Assembly: GCA_039030395.1 (NCBI GenBank)
Contig: JBCCEF010000029.1
Coordinates: 1 to 50,928, forward strand
Direction of reading: 5' to 3'
DNA length: 50,928 nucleotides
Source of the DNA: Acidobacteriota bacterium
Lineage (GTDB): Bacteria > Acidobacteriota > Thermoanaerobaculia > Multivoradales > JBCCEF01
The notes below the pieces were generated by a model. The model ran no database searches and was not told the origin of the DNA. It was given only the letters and a program-made list of their open reading frames with translations. A program made the translations under genes and the position numbers. The stretch's first letter is position 1, and every line of letters begins with the position of its first letter. This document shows, in pieces, positions 33,858-42,626 of the stretch.

Positions 33858-36455
33858 TCAGTTCGTCTCTTCGACTTCCGACGATCCTCCACCGGTGGTT
33901 TCGAACTCGACCCTGATCGGCATTCGGGCGATGGAGTCACGGTAGTGGCGCTCGGCTTCGTCACGCCGGCCGAGGCGGTGGAGAATCGCGCCGGTGTGAT
34001 AGCTGAGTCCGGCCGAGACGAAGCCGCGCGCGGCGGAGTCGAGTCGACCGAGGTACGGATCGGCCTCCGGCGGCGTCGCGGCGTGGAGACGGTCCAGGAA
34101 CTCGACCAGCTCGAGGCCGGTGAACCACTCGACTCGGCCGGCACGGGCGTTGCGATGGCTGATCGGGGCCTGGTAGTCGATCACCGGACGGTTATCGGTG
34201 TGGATCGGTCCGTCCGGAACGATCTCCCGGCTCTCGCCCAGATTGCCCGCGTAGAACGGCAGCGTCACCGCCAGGAAGACGGTCGGATCGAGGGAGGAGT
34301 CCCCTCTCAGGTGGCGGCCGTTCTTGACGATCACGGCCGGCTCCAGGGGCGCGGCTTCGACCGAGCCGACCAGCGCGAGGATCGGCTTGTCGGCGTGGAA
34401 GTCTCCACGCCACACGTGAACCTGAGGGAAGACCTCCATGAAGGTACGGACGATGGTCCAAAATTCGGTGTTCGTCACCTGGTACAGGGGGATCCACTGA
34501 ACGTACACGCCGCCCGCCGCCAGCCGGGTCCGTGCCGTCGCGTAGTGGTCACGACTGTAGAGATGGCCGACACCGGCTCTCCACGGAATGAAAAGATCGG
34601 CAATGATCGCGTCGTATCTTGCCTGGCGGCCGCGGAGTTCGTTGCGGCCGTCCCGAACCAGAACGCGGGCGCGCGGATCGGTGAACAGCCCAGAGGCCTC
34701 CTCGTTGAAGTATTTCGCGGCGGCGGTGACCACCTCCGGCACGAGTTCCGTGACCGTCACTTGCCGGCTCGGAAACCGCAGGGCAGCGCCGGCGGTGATT
34801 CCGGTGCCCATGCCGAGATAGAAGATCCTCTCGGGCGAAGGGTGCGGCATCAGCGGGATCAACGTCTGATTCTGCTCGTGCTCGATCGCGGAGGAGCTGC
34901 CGAGCGCGTAGAAGTTGTTGATCTTGATGCGCCGCAATCCGTTGCGCTCGATCACCGCGACGAATCCATCGGGGCCCTCCCAGGAAGCCAACAGGCGCTC
35001 GGAGTCGGCGTTCAGACGAACTCCCGGCAGTTCCGAAGGGTTGGCCACCGTGAACGCGACGACGAGTCCCGTGAGCGGCAGAAGCACCGGCAGTCGTGAG
35101 GTTCCCACCGCCACCCAGGCGGCGAGCGCGAAGTACAGGACGGCGACGAGGAGGATACTGGCCCACAGGCCGAGGGTACCCAGCATCACGAAGCCCGCCA
35201 CGAGGGCGCCGAGAATCGCGCCGGCGGTGTTCATGGCCGAGAGTCGTCCGACCACCCGTCCCGGCTCGCCGCTGCGTTCGGTGACGCGGAGCAGGTAGGG
35301 AAACACCGTACCGATCGCCACGCCGGGCAGAAAGAGCACCAGCGCCGCCCCGCTGAAGACCGAAACGAGATAGTGGGTCCACGGCTCACCGGCGCCCAGG
35401 TAGCGCATACCGTCGGTGAGCTCGTAGAAGAGAAACGGGGTCACCAGGGCGCCCAGCCCTGCCATCGAGATCAAGAATGCGAGCACGCTCCAGGGATGGA
35501 ATGAAGCCTGCGCCAGCCGGCGGGCAACGAAGGCACCCGCCGACAGAGCGGCGAGGAAGGTGACCAGGATGATCGAGAAGGTGTAGACCGAGTTCTGAAG
35601 GACCTGCTGGAACATGCGCGTCCAGAGGACCTCCAGCCCCAAGGCGAGCGTGCCGGAGGCCACGGCGGCGACCACCAGCTTCGGTTTCGCCAGCGACTCG
35701 GCGAGACCCCGACTCACGCCGGGCGCCCCAGCGGACGAAGAGGCCCCCTGCCTCCGGGAGGGAACAGCCTGGCCTGCGCGGCTCGTGCGCGTCCCGACCC
35801 ACCAGGCGACGCCGCCAATAAGCATCGACGCGACCACCGCCACGAGGTAGGCGCTACGAAAACCGATCCACGCCGGGAGCCAAAAACCAGCAGCGAGAGC
35901 ACCGGCGGCAGCACCCAGGGTGTTGAACCCGTAGAGCAGAGTGCCCGTTCGGCCCAGCGACTTCGTTGCATCTACGACGTATTGGGACATCAGCGGCAGG
36001 GTGCCGCCCATCAGAATCGCGGGCGGCAAGAGGACGCCCGCCACCAGGATCAGCTTGGCCGCGAGCAAGATCGCAGGCCGTTCACCGAGCGCTTCGTAGA
36101 GGGGCGAATAGCTGGCCGCGTAGACGGCCATCAAGCCGAAGTAGAGGCCACCCGACACGCCGACGCCGATCTCGAGCAAGCCGTACTCGACCAGCGGCCG
36201 GCGGACGCGCGGAGCGCGGCGACTCCACACCGCCCCGCCGATCGCCAGGCCGGCAAAGAAAACGGCCAACGCGCCGGCGGTCGCGTGGGCGGAATTCCCG
36301 AAGAGCAGTGTCAGCTCTCGCATCCAGAGGACCTGGTAAACGAGGCTGGCAAAGCCGGAGACGAAGAGCAGGCAAAGCAGTAGGCGCAGGGGTGGCCGCA
36401 CTGGGCGAGCGGCCCCGCGGTTCGGCGGCGATCCCTGTGCGGTAGCCCCTGACAT
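33858..36455 (-). CDS. polytopic membrane protein fused to a spermidine-synthase-like domain
   Basis: Residues about 20-470 form roughly 14 membrane helices, with MFS-like spacing (FVSGFASLVYQVLWMRELTL, ILMGGTLPLMSQYV). The cytoplasmic C-terminal domain (about 500-780) has the Rossmann fold of aminopropyltransferases: IFYLGMGTGITAGAAL (about 545-560), TVTELVPEVVTAAAKYF, ARVLVRDGRNELRG and YDAIIADLFIPW with a candidate catalytic Asp near 620. Glycine-rich and acidic motifs are present, but the polyamine-binding gate is not clearly conserved, so the acceptor may differ from putrescine. The tail has a TPR-like helix pair. Start is ATG 36455; GTG 36458 is possible. It is 33 bases after the FAD enzyme gene and closes the TonB-receptor operon. 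Confidence 0.75.
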   Translation of the reverse strand: MSGATAQGSPPNRGAARPVRPPLRLLLCLLFVSGFASLVYQVLWMRELTLLFGNSAHATAGALAVFFAGLAIGGAVWSRRAPRVRRPLVEYGLLEIGVGVSGGLYFGLMAVYAASYSPLYEALGERPAILLAAKLILVAGVLLPPAILMGGTLPLMSQYVVDATKSLGRTGTLLYGFNTLGAAAGALAAGFWLPAWIGFRSAYLVAVVASMLIGGVAWWVGTRTSRAGQAVPSRRQGASSSAGAPGVSRGLAESLAKPKLVVAAVASGTLALGLEVLWTRMFQQVLQNSVYTFSIILVTFLAALSAGAFVARRLAQASFHPWSVLAFLISMAGLGALVTPFLFYELTDGMRYLGAGEPWTHYLVSVFSGAALVLFLPGVAIGTVFPYLLRVTERSGEPGRVVGRLSAMNTAGAILGALVAGFVMLGTLGLWASILLVAVLYFALAAWVAVGTSRLPVLLPLTGLVVAFTVANPSELPGVRLNADSERLLASWEGPDGFVAVIERNGLRRIKINNFYALGSSSAIEHEQNQTLIPLMPHPSPERIFYLGMGTGITAGAALRFPSRQVTVTELVPEVVTAAAKYFNEEASGLFTDPRARVLVRDGRNELRGRQARYDAIIADLFIPWRAGVGHLYSRDHYATARTRLAAGGVYVQWIPLYQVTNTEFWTIVRTFMEVFPQVHVWRGDFHADKPILALVGSVEAAPLEPAVIVKNGRHLRGDSSLDPTVFLAVTLPFYAGNLGESREIVPDGPIHTDNRPVIDYQAPISHRNARAGRVEWFTGLELVEFLDRLHAATPPEADPYLGRLDSAARGFVSAGLSYHTGAILHRLGRRDEAERHYRDSIARMPIRVEFETTGGGSSEVEETN

Positions 36456-36488
36456 CACGCTATGGTGCCACGGTTTCAGGCGAAGTCA

Positions 36489-37673
36489 TCATGCCGCTCT
36501 CGCCGCGTCGACCAGCCGGTTGCCGGCTCGTCTCGCCCCGGCGATGTTCCGCGACGCGGGCCCCAACTCCAGCTCGGCGAGAGGACCCGTGACGTACACA
36601 CGCCGATGCCAGCAAAGCGTGGAGTCTACGATCGGGTAGCCGCAGGGCGCACACGGCAGCGAGGCCGAGGCGATCATCTCATCGACCATCGCTCCGCCGG
36701 GCCGGCGCGAGGCGAACCCGGTGGCGAGCAGCACGCGCTCCGAATCCAGCGCGACCCCGGCCGTCAGCCGCAGTTCGAGGCCACCGCGCCGGTGCCCCCA
36801 GCTCCGCTGGCGCAGCGATTCCACCTCCCCCTCGTGCCACCGCAGCCGGTCGCCTGAGATCGCTCGGCGCAGAGCGCTTCGAACATCCGGAGGCACGGAG
36901 CCCGTGTGGCGCGCCTCGGCGATGAGGGTCCGGCGACGAACATAGTCCCGGTCGTAGCTGAAGCGCGGCATCAACTTCGGACCGAGCCAGCCCGGATTGC
37001 TGTCGAACTGGTGCTGACGCAGGCCGTGGCGTGCGACGATCCGCACCCGGTGGCCCTCCTTCAGAAGGCGGAGAGCCACCTGACCCGCCGAAATGCCACC
37101 ACCGACCACCGCGACGGTCTCGCGCGTCGACGGCCAACCCTCGAACCCGGGCTCGAAGACGTGGTGAACCCGAGGGTCGCCCCGCGGCGCCCATCTCGGC
37201 CAGGCGGGCTGCTCGCTGGCGCCGATCGCTAGCACGACGTTGCGCGCTACGATCTCGCGCCCGTTCGCAAGCTGGACACCGACCCCACTCCGTTCGATGG
37301 AACACGCGCTGACCCGGTCCTTGATGTGGAGGTCCGAGAGCCCGAATGCCTCGATCACCCGATCGCCGTGGGCATTGAACAGAGAGAGGGCAGGCCGTTC
37401 GTAGGGAGGCGCGAAGAGACCGACTTCTCGACTCTTGCGCTTGCCGGCGAAGCGCTGAAGCGACCAGGGGTCGAGGTCGAGGTGGTGGACCGAGGGCGAA
37501 CGCAGGTGGCGCATCCCGGTGATCGCGGTGCAGGTGTGCCAGCGCGCCAGCAATCGATCGCCCGGGTCCACAATACGCAGTCGGTCAGGCGAAACACCCG
37601 CTTCTCCCAGCAGACGAGCGGCAAGATGAACGCCATGAATCCCACCGCCGATGATGAGCCAATCCGGCTGCAT
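36489..37673 (-). CDS. FAD/NAD(P)-dependent monooxygenase-like enzyme (SidA/IucD type)
   Basis: The 394-residue protein has an N-terminal FAD motif IIGGGIHGVHLAARLL (7-22), the segment GMRHLRSPSVHHLDLDP (53-69) typical of N-hydroxylating flavin monooxygenases, and a second dinucleotide motif VVGGGISAGQVALRLL (189-204) for NADPH. A C-terminal motif VLLATGFASRRPGG is the ATG-motif of these enzymes. Family members hydroxylate ornithine or lysine amines during siderophore synthesis, but broader oxidoreductases also match. It begins 11 bases after the TonB receptor stop, so it is part of that operon. The start ATG 37673 has no strong ribosome binding site. Confidence 0.72.
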   Translation of the reverse strand: MQPDWLIIGGGIHGVHLAARLLGEAGVSPDRLRIVDPGDRLLARWHTCTAITGMRHLRSPSVHHLDLDPWSLQRFAGKRKSREVGLFAPPYERPALSLFNAHGDRVIEAFGLSDLHIKDRVSACSIERSGVGVQLANGREIVARNVVLAIGASEQPAWPRWAPRGDPRVHHVFEPGFEGWPSTRETVAVVGGGISAGQVALRLLKEGHRVRIVARHGLRQHQFDSNPGWLGPKLMPRFSYDRDYVRRRTLIAEARHTGSVPPDVRSALRRAISGDRLRWHEGEVESLRQRSWGHRRGGLELRLTAGVALDSERVLLATGFASRRPGGAMVDEMIASASLPCAPCGYPIVDSTLCWHRRVYVTGPLAELELGPASRNIAGARRAGNRLVDAARAA

Positions 37674-37684
37674 GCGAGACGTTC

Positions 37685-40033
37685 CTAGAAACCCAATCGC
37701 GCAACCAGGCTGATGTTGCGTCCGGGCAGCGGCACGTCGTTCTTGACGAACGACGTGTGCAGCCGAGCGTCTTCATCCATGAGGTTGGTGCCCCGCAGAA
37801 TCAAGTCGAGGAAGTACTTCTCGAAGAAGAAGCGGTAGCTCACGTTGGCGTTGACCATTGTGTAGCCCTCGGTCGGCGTCTCGTTCTCGGCGATACGGTC
37901 CTGGTCGTCCACGAACCGTGCCTCGGCCGCGGCACCCAGGCGATCGCTGCGGTAGTGGAAGCCCACTCCGAAGCGCTGCGGTGGAATGCGCGGAAGGTCG
38001 CCGCCGTCGGCGAATTCGGCCCGCACCGTGTCCCAGAGTAGATCCATCCCCCAGTTGGAATGGGTGGTCTCGCCGAGCAGGATCGAGGCTTCGACTTCGG
38101 CCCCCCAGAATTCGGCGTCGGCCGCCGAGTACTGGACCACCGGTAGGCCGTCTTCCTCCTCCCCCGTGAAGCGTTGGAAGATGTAATCGGAGAAGTCATT
38201 GCGGAACAGGTTGAGGGAGCCGGTCACCCTCCCCTCGACCTTGCGCAGGGTGAGATCGAGACCGAGGGCCGACTCCTCGTCGAGTCCCGGGTCGCCGATC
38301 TCGAAAGCCGAGACGGCGAAATGCGGACCTTCCGAGTAGAGCTCCTCGCTGGTCGGCAGCTTGACCGAGCGAGCCAACGAAGCTCCGAGCGAATAATTTC
38401 GGGACGCTCGCCAGACGACCCCAAGGGAGGCCGAGAAAGCGTCGAAATCCCGGTCCGGAAGGCCGTCGCTTTGCACGCTGGTTTGCTGGTTCTCGTAACG
38501 CGCCCCGAACTGGTAGCTCAGCGGACCGCGAACCACTTCCTGGAAGGTAAAGAGCCCGAGACTCTCGGTCTCGGCCGGCGGCACGAACGCCTCCTCGCCG
38601 ACGACCACGAAGTCGCGGTTGCGGAGCTGGACTCCGATGGATCCCGAGAGCGAGCCACGCCGCTTCTGTACGAACTCCGCTCGCGCCTCCCAGGCATCGT
38701 TGAGAAAGGCCGTGCCCTCTTCGGACCCTTCGCCTTCGACATGCTCATAGTCGATGATTCCGACGCGGAAGTCCGCCTTCTCGAAAACGCCGAAGGGCTG
38801 CGAGATGCCGCCCTCGAAGTCATAGCGACGCTGCTGCATGTCGATGCGGACGTCCCCCTCACCGTGCCCGTCTTCCTCGCCGTGCTCCTCCTCTTTGTGC
38901 TCTTCCTCTCCGTGCTCCCCCTCTTCCTCGTGGCCGTGGCCGCCGGGCAGGCCGTACTCGGTGTCGAAGCCCCGCACCGAGACACCCACGAATCCGCGGT
39001 CACCGAAGAAGTAGCTCGCCCCGACGCCACCGCTCATGTTGTCGATGTCGCTATTGGGGAGGACTCCCTCGATCTCCTCTTCTTCTGCGTGCCCCTCTTC
39101 TTCGTGCTCGTCCTCCTCGTGCTCGTCGATGCTGGCGCGCCCCGGGATCTCGTAGTCGTCCGTCTGGCGAGACTGGAGGAAGAGATTCCAGGCCCACCGG
39201 TCTCCACCGCCGTCGAGATCGAAGGCCGCGGCACGCTCGTCGGCGGCGGAGCCGGCGCGAACGTCGACGGTTCCGGAAAAATTCTGCGTTCGAGCGAAGT
39301 GCGGGATCCGCTGGTCCAGCAAGTTGACGACGCCTCCGATGGCGTTGCTGCCATAGAGCAGAGTCGCGGGGCCTCGCACAACCTCGATGCGCTCGGCGGC
39401 GATGGGATCCGCGGCCACCGCATGATCGGGACTCGCCGATGAGGCGTCGAGCACGTCGATGCCGTTCTCCATCACCTTGATCCGATCGCCGCCAAGACCG
39501 CGAATGAGGGGCCGGCTGGCGCCGGGACCGAAATAGGTCGAACTGATTCCCGCTTCGTGCCTCAGCGACTCACCGAGCGTCGGCTCGATCCGCACGGCGA
39601 GGTTCCGGCCTTCCAGGACGTTCACCAGGGTGGCGAGATCGAGCTCGCCGTGAGCCCGCGGACTGGCGGTGACCACGATCTTCTCCGAGTGAACGCGGCT
39701 CACGATGACGATGTCGACCTGCGTCGTCTCACCGGCCACCACGGCGACTCGCTCCACGGTGCCCGCGTGGCGGACGCTCGTCACATCCAGAAGCGCCTCT
39801 CCCGCGGTGATCGAAGGCAGAGTGAACCGTCCTTCACCGTCGACCTGCGCACGCACCCGCGTACCCACCACCGTCACGGTCGCGTCGGTGACCGGCTGGC
39901 CGTCGGTCGTTGCGATCCGACCGCGGATTCCGCCGGTCTCCTGCGCCACAAGGATTGAAGAGAGAAGGAAGCAGCAAAGCGCGCTCCCGAACACAATCGA
40001 AAACGTTCGTCTGAACGAAACATACGAAGACAT
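37685..40033 (-). CDS. ZnuD-like TonB-dependent receptor with His/Glu-rich insertions
   Basis: The 782-residue outer-membrane receptor imports a metal or metal complex. It has a signal peptide (FSIVFGSALCCFLLSSILVA, cut near residue 30), a carboxypeptidase-like beta-sandwich domain (34-110), a plug with AGISSTYFGPGASRPLIRGL and VVRGPATLLYGSNAIGGVVN, and a 22-strand barrel ending in ISLVARLGF with a terminal Phe. Two insertions, 303-321 and 366-394, are almost wholly His, Glu and Asp, as in zinc receptors such as ZnuD, which have His-rich loops. ATG 40033 follows GAGGAG; the longer reading has no signal peptide. It is followed closely by the FAD enzyme, so this receptor likely serves the products of the operon. 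Confidence 0.88.
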   Translation of the reverse strand: MSSYVSFRRTFSIVFGSALCCFLLSSILVAQETGGIRGRIATTDGQPVTDATVTVVGTRVRAQVDGEGRFTLPSITAGEALLDVTSVRHAGTVERVAVVAGETTQVDIVIVSRVHSEKIVVTASPRAHGELDLATLVNVLEGRNLAVRIEPTLGESLRHEAGISSTYFGPGASRPLIRGLGGDRIKVMENGIDVLDASSASPDHAVAADPIAAERIEVVRGPATLLYGSNAIGGVVNLLDQRIPHFARTQNFSGTVDVRAGSAADERAAAFDLDGGGDRWAWNLFLQSRQTDDYEIPGRASIDEHEEDEHEEEGHAEEEEIEGVLPNSDIDNMSGGVGASYFFGDRGFVGVSVRGFDTEYGLPGGHGHEEEGEHGEEEHKEEEHGEEDGHGEGDVRIDMQQRRYDFEGGISQPFGVFEKADFRVGIIDYEHVEGEGSEEGTAFLNDAWEARAEFVQKRRGSLSGSIGVQLRNRDFVVVGEEAFVPPAETESLGLFTFQEVVRGPLSYQFGARYENQQTSVQSDGLPDRDFDAFSASLGVVWRASRNYSLGASLARSVKLPTSEELYSEGPHFAVSAFEIGDPGLDEESALGLDLTLRKVEGRVTGSLNLFRNDFSDYIFQRFTGEEEDGLPVVQYSAADAEFWGAEVEASILLGETTHSNWGMDLLWDTVRAEFADGGDLPRIPPQRFGVGFHYRSDRLGAAAEARFVDDQDRIAENETPTEGYTMVNANVSYRFFFEKYFLDLILRGTNLMDEDARLHTSFVKNDVPLPGRNISLVARLGF

Positions 40034-40358
40034 AAACCTGACTCCTCTACCTGAAGTTGAAGACTCGCTCGGCGACGCGGTCATCCGCGAGCCGAGTCGT
40101 ACTTCTCCGAGTTCTCGGAGCGTTCTGCTGGTCAGTTTTTCGGGATCACGGTCATCCTGCTTCGAAACCCGCTGGCTTCGCCGCATCCGAGTGCCGATGC
40201 GCCGGGGGTGCGACTCGTCTGTGACGCGGTAGACGCCGTAGCGTCTGCAATGGCGTCATCGAGGCACAGACGGCCCGCCGGTGGCCGGACAGCCTCGCCG
40301 GTCAGGGGGAGGAGCAGGCCGGCCAGCAGCCGACTAAGCTGTTTCGATCAGAGGTGAC
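40034..40358. other. 325-base gene-free gap upstream of the TonB receptor
   Basis: No gene is supported. A 7-base hairpin CTCCGAG-TT-CTCGGAG (40105-40120) lies 70 bases from the receptor start, and a 6-base stem AGACGC-CGTA-GCGTCT is at 40231-40246. No cobalamin riboswitch B12 box or other known riboswitch core was recognised. A separate receptor promoter may be here but I could not place it. Confidence 0.5.
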
Positions 40359-40730
40359 CTAGGCGCGCGGCGGTGCGCGCGAGGCCGGCAGGCGGGAGGC
40401 ACCGGATACGACCGGCTCACCGTGTTCGAGTTCGACACTCGAGGAATCCGGTCCGACGCCTCCAAGAGCTATCGCATGCGATTCCGCCCCACGTTGGCGC
40501 TGCTGGTGGAGGCAGGCGAGGCAGGGCGAGGACTCGAACAACGTCGCTTCTTCGACGTGGGTCGCGGCAATGGCCTGTTGGTTCCCAGCCGGTTCGGCCG
40601 ACAGGTCGGTGTGACCGCGCGCCTCGGAGAGAGGCTCGCAGTCATGGCCATGCGGTACCAGGCTGATGAAGACCAGCGCGGCGAGCTGCAGCGCGGCAAG
40701 GGCAGCTCGGTGGAGTCGAAGGACGCCCAT
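40359..40730 (-). CDS. small membrane-anchored His/Cys protein (DUF2946-like)
   Basis: The 123-residue protein has one N-terminal hydrophobic segment (ALAALQLAALVFISLVP) followed directly by HGHDCEP, and a second motif SPCLACLHQQRQ with CxxC plus His. The C-terminus is proline-arginine-rich (SRLPASRAPPRA). Similar short proteins often occur next to metal-related TonB receptors. It could bind or deliver a metal in the periplasm; this is inference. It is 325 bases upstream of the receptor gene in the same direction. Start ATG 40730 is the only in-frame methionine. Confidence 0.65.
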   Translation of the reverse strand: MGVLRLHRAALAALQLAALVFISLVPHGHDCEPLSEARGHTDLSAEPAGNQQAIAATHVEEATLFESSPCLACLHQQRQRGAESHAIALGGVGPDSSSVELEHGEPVVSGASRLPASRAPPRA

Positions 40731-40740
40731 AGGAGCTGGA

Positions 40741-40769
40741 GACTAACTCAGGTATGTCTACCTTGGCAA
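40741..40769 (-). promoter_or_regulatory. promoter region with DtxR/IdeR-like dyad
   Basis: On the minus strand a -35-like TTGCCA (40764-40769) is followed by a 17-base spacer holding a perfect dyad AGGTA-GACA-TACCT (40750-40763); the -10 (40741-40746) is weak. The flank reads roughly TxAGGTxxGxCTACCT, similar to the TTAGG-xxx-CCTAA metal-regulator box of the DtxR/IdeR group. The site is 20-40 bases upstream of the small His/Cys gene. A metal-responsive repressor is inferred. Confidence 0.4.
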
Positions 40770-40924
40770 ACCGGCCCACCCTAGGGGCAAGGCCCGGTGT
40801 GCCGAACTCTTGGAGCGTGGGACAACCTCTCCGACGGCGGAAACAACGCTGTTGGTCCTTTGGAACCTGCTAATCTGCCATCGCTCAGCAGTCCGAACAA
40901 CGACGAGATTCGAGGAGCGAAACG

Positions 40925-41281
40925 ATGCCGAAAGTCGAGGTGGTGCGAGGGGGAACCTTCGAAGTGGCCGAGGGAACCCGATTGGTCAACGCCCTCGCCG
41001 ACCACGGCGAGGACATCAGCTACCGCTGCGGCGGCTACGGCGGCTGCACCACCTGTCGGGTGCGATTCGAGTTCGGCGAACCGACGGCGATGACCGAGGC
41101 GGAGCACAAGAAGCTCGCAGCCACCGAGCTGCTCGGCGAGGTGCGTCTGGCCTGTCAGTGCCTGGTCGGGCAGGACATGAAGCTCGAAGTGTTGATGCGC
41201 GTGTCGGAGCAGGCTTGGGTTAGGCCGGGCACCGCGCCGGAGCCGGAGATCACTCCTCCGCCGGAGTGGCGGTCCGAGTAG
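40925..41281 (+). CDS. 2Fe-2S ferredoxin
   Basis: The 118-residue plant-type ferredoxin transfers single electrons. Cluster ligands are C35, C41 and C44 in YRCGGYGGCTTCRVRF, and the fourth is in LACQC (77 or 79). The fold is otherwise as expected (VEVVRGGTFEVAEGTRLVNA). The C-terminal 20 residues are an extra, proline- and acid-rich tail (APEPEITPPPEWRSE). ATG 40925 follows AGGAGCGAA. The last 32 bases overlap the convergent SGNH gene. Its partner enzyme is not identified; the flavin enzyme nearby is a possibility. Confidence 0.93.
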   Translation: MPKVEVVRGGTFEVAEGTRLVNALADHGEDISYRCGGYGGCTTCRVRFEFGEPTAMTEAEHKKLAATELLGEVRLACQCLVGQDMKLEVLMRVSEQAWVRPGTAPEPEITPPPEWRSE

Positions 41282-42617
41282 TCTCCGACAGCGTTTTCTC
41301 AGGTAGCTCGCGCATCAAGATCTCCACGATCGCCGCGGCCATCAGCTCGTTGCCGCGCTGGTTCAGGTGGCAACAGTCGTCGATGTAGAGGGTTTCGCGG
41401 ACGTCGGCGAAGAGCATCGACAGGTCGTGAAAGGCGATACCGTCCGCCGCCAGACGAGCGCCGGCATCGCGCAGCATCTGATAGCCGCCCTGCACCACCG
41501 CCCGGTAGGGACGATTCTCGGAATAGGCCACCCGGCGCTCTTCGGAAGACAGCGGCTTGGCCCCCTCCGGATATTGATTGGGTTGAAGAAAGTGGAAGTA
41601 GGGAATGCCCTGGGAGTCGCATAGGCCGGCCATCAGGCGCGACGAGCGCTCCCAGAAGGCCACCAGTTCTTCCGCCACCTTCGGTTGATCGCCCTTGCGG
41701 TAGGTGTAGGCAGGTCCGCGGGCTACAAAGTCGCCGGCATTCCCTTCGCCGTCCGCCGCCGGCGCCGCGGCGGCCGCCACCTGCGCCTCGGCGATGGACT
41801 CCACGGCCCGCGCGTCGAGCGACCGCCAGACCAGATTGGCCGTCACACTCCACCGCCAGGGCGCTTGCGAAAAGGACCGCGCGAGTGCGCGACGGCGCTC
41901 CTGCTCGTAGGCTGCGCGGCCGACCAGCGCCGCCGCCTCGCCGGTCGGCAGGCCCTCCACCCGCACATTCCAGCTCCGCGGATAGAAAGGGGACACTTTG
42001 CGGTAGCGATTCTCCGTCTGCGCCAGGGCGATGTCGTTGAAGCCGTCGAGGTTGATCACCACATCGAGGGGGTAGCCGCGGGCCAGCACCCAGTTGAGGG
42101 TCATCAACTGCTGCGGCTGTTTGTACCCTCCGAGGCCCCAGCTATCCACCACCACGCCGCGCGCGGCCAGCTCTGGGCGCTCGAGCAGATTGTCGACCAG
42201 CACTTCGCCACCGCGAAAAGCGAAGATGAAGGCCACCGAGCCACCCAACACCCCGATGTGCAGTGGATCGTCGGACGGCTGCGGAAAGGGATTGCGCCGG
42301 CGGAAAAACCCCTCCGGGCTGATGATCAGGTGCTGACCGTCGCGGTCGACGTTGCTGCCGGGATCGATCACGAAGCCCAAGAACGGCTGCACCACTTCGT
42401 CCTTGAACGCCTGGATCTCCTCCTCGATGGCCGGCGGCGGCGCATCCTCTGCCTGAGGCACCCGGCCGACTTCCGCCCGCTGGGATGCGGTGCGCGACCA
42501 GCGGAAGGCCTCCCCTTCGCGCCACCAGAACAGGCCGAAGGAGACGATCTCCAGAAAGAGCAGCAGCAGCACGCCGAGAACGGCGCTCAGGAAGAGTTTT
42601 CGCAAGATCTGTCCCAA
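41250..42617 (-). CDS. membrane-anchored SGNH/GDSL-type hydrolase
   Basis: The 455-residue protein begins with one membrane helix (LFLSAVLGVLLLLFLEIVSF) and so probably faces the periplasm. Motifs of an SGNH esterase are visible: IGVLGGSVAF (Ser127), VINLDGFNDIAL (block III Asn), and DDCCHLNQRGNELMA, where the D and H complete the catalytic set. Substrate is unknown; related proteins modify envelope polysaccharide esters. The start is TTG 42617, nine bases after the peptidase E stop and with no good ribosome binding site, so coupling is likely. The C-terminal codons overlap the ferredoxin gene. Confidence 0.75.
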   Translation of the reverse strand: MGQILRKLFLSAVLGVLLLLFLEIVSFGLFWWREGEAFRWSRTASQRAEVGRVPQAEDAPPPAIEEEIQAFKDEVVQPFLGFVIDPGSNVDRDGQHLIISPEGFFRRRNPFPQPSDDPLHIGVLGGSVAFIFAFRGGEVLVDNLLERPELAARGVVVDSWGLGGYKQPQQLMTLNWVLARGYPLDVVINLDGFNDIALAQTENRYRKVSPFYPRSWNVRVEGLPTGEAAALVGRAAYEQERRRALARSFSQAPWRWSVTANLVWRSLDARAVESIAEAQVAAAAAPAADGEGNAGDFVARGPAYTYRKGDQPKVAEELVAFWERSSRLMAGLCDSQGIPYFHFLQPNQYPEGAKPLSSEERRVAYSENRPYRAVVQGGYQMLRDAGARLAADGIAFHDLSMLFADVRETLYIDDCCHLNQRGNELMAAAIVEILMRELPEKTLSETTRTATPAEE

Positions 42618-42626
42618 AGATGTGTC

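Noticed and set aside
40034-40358. Possible cobalamin or other riboswitch in front of the TonB receptor
   Set aside because: I looked for the B12 box and conserved cores and found none; His-rich loops point to metal rather than cobalamin.
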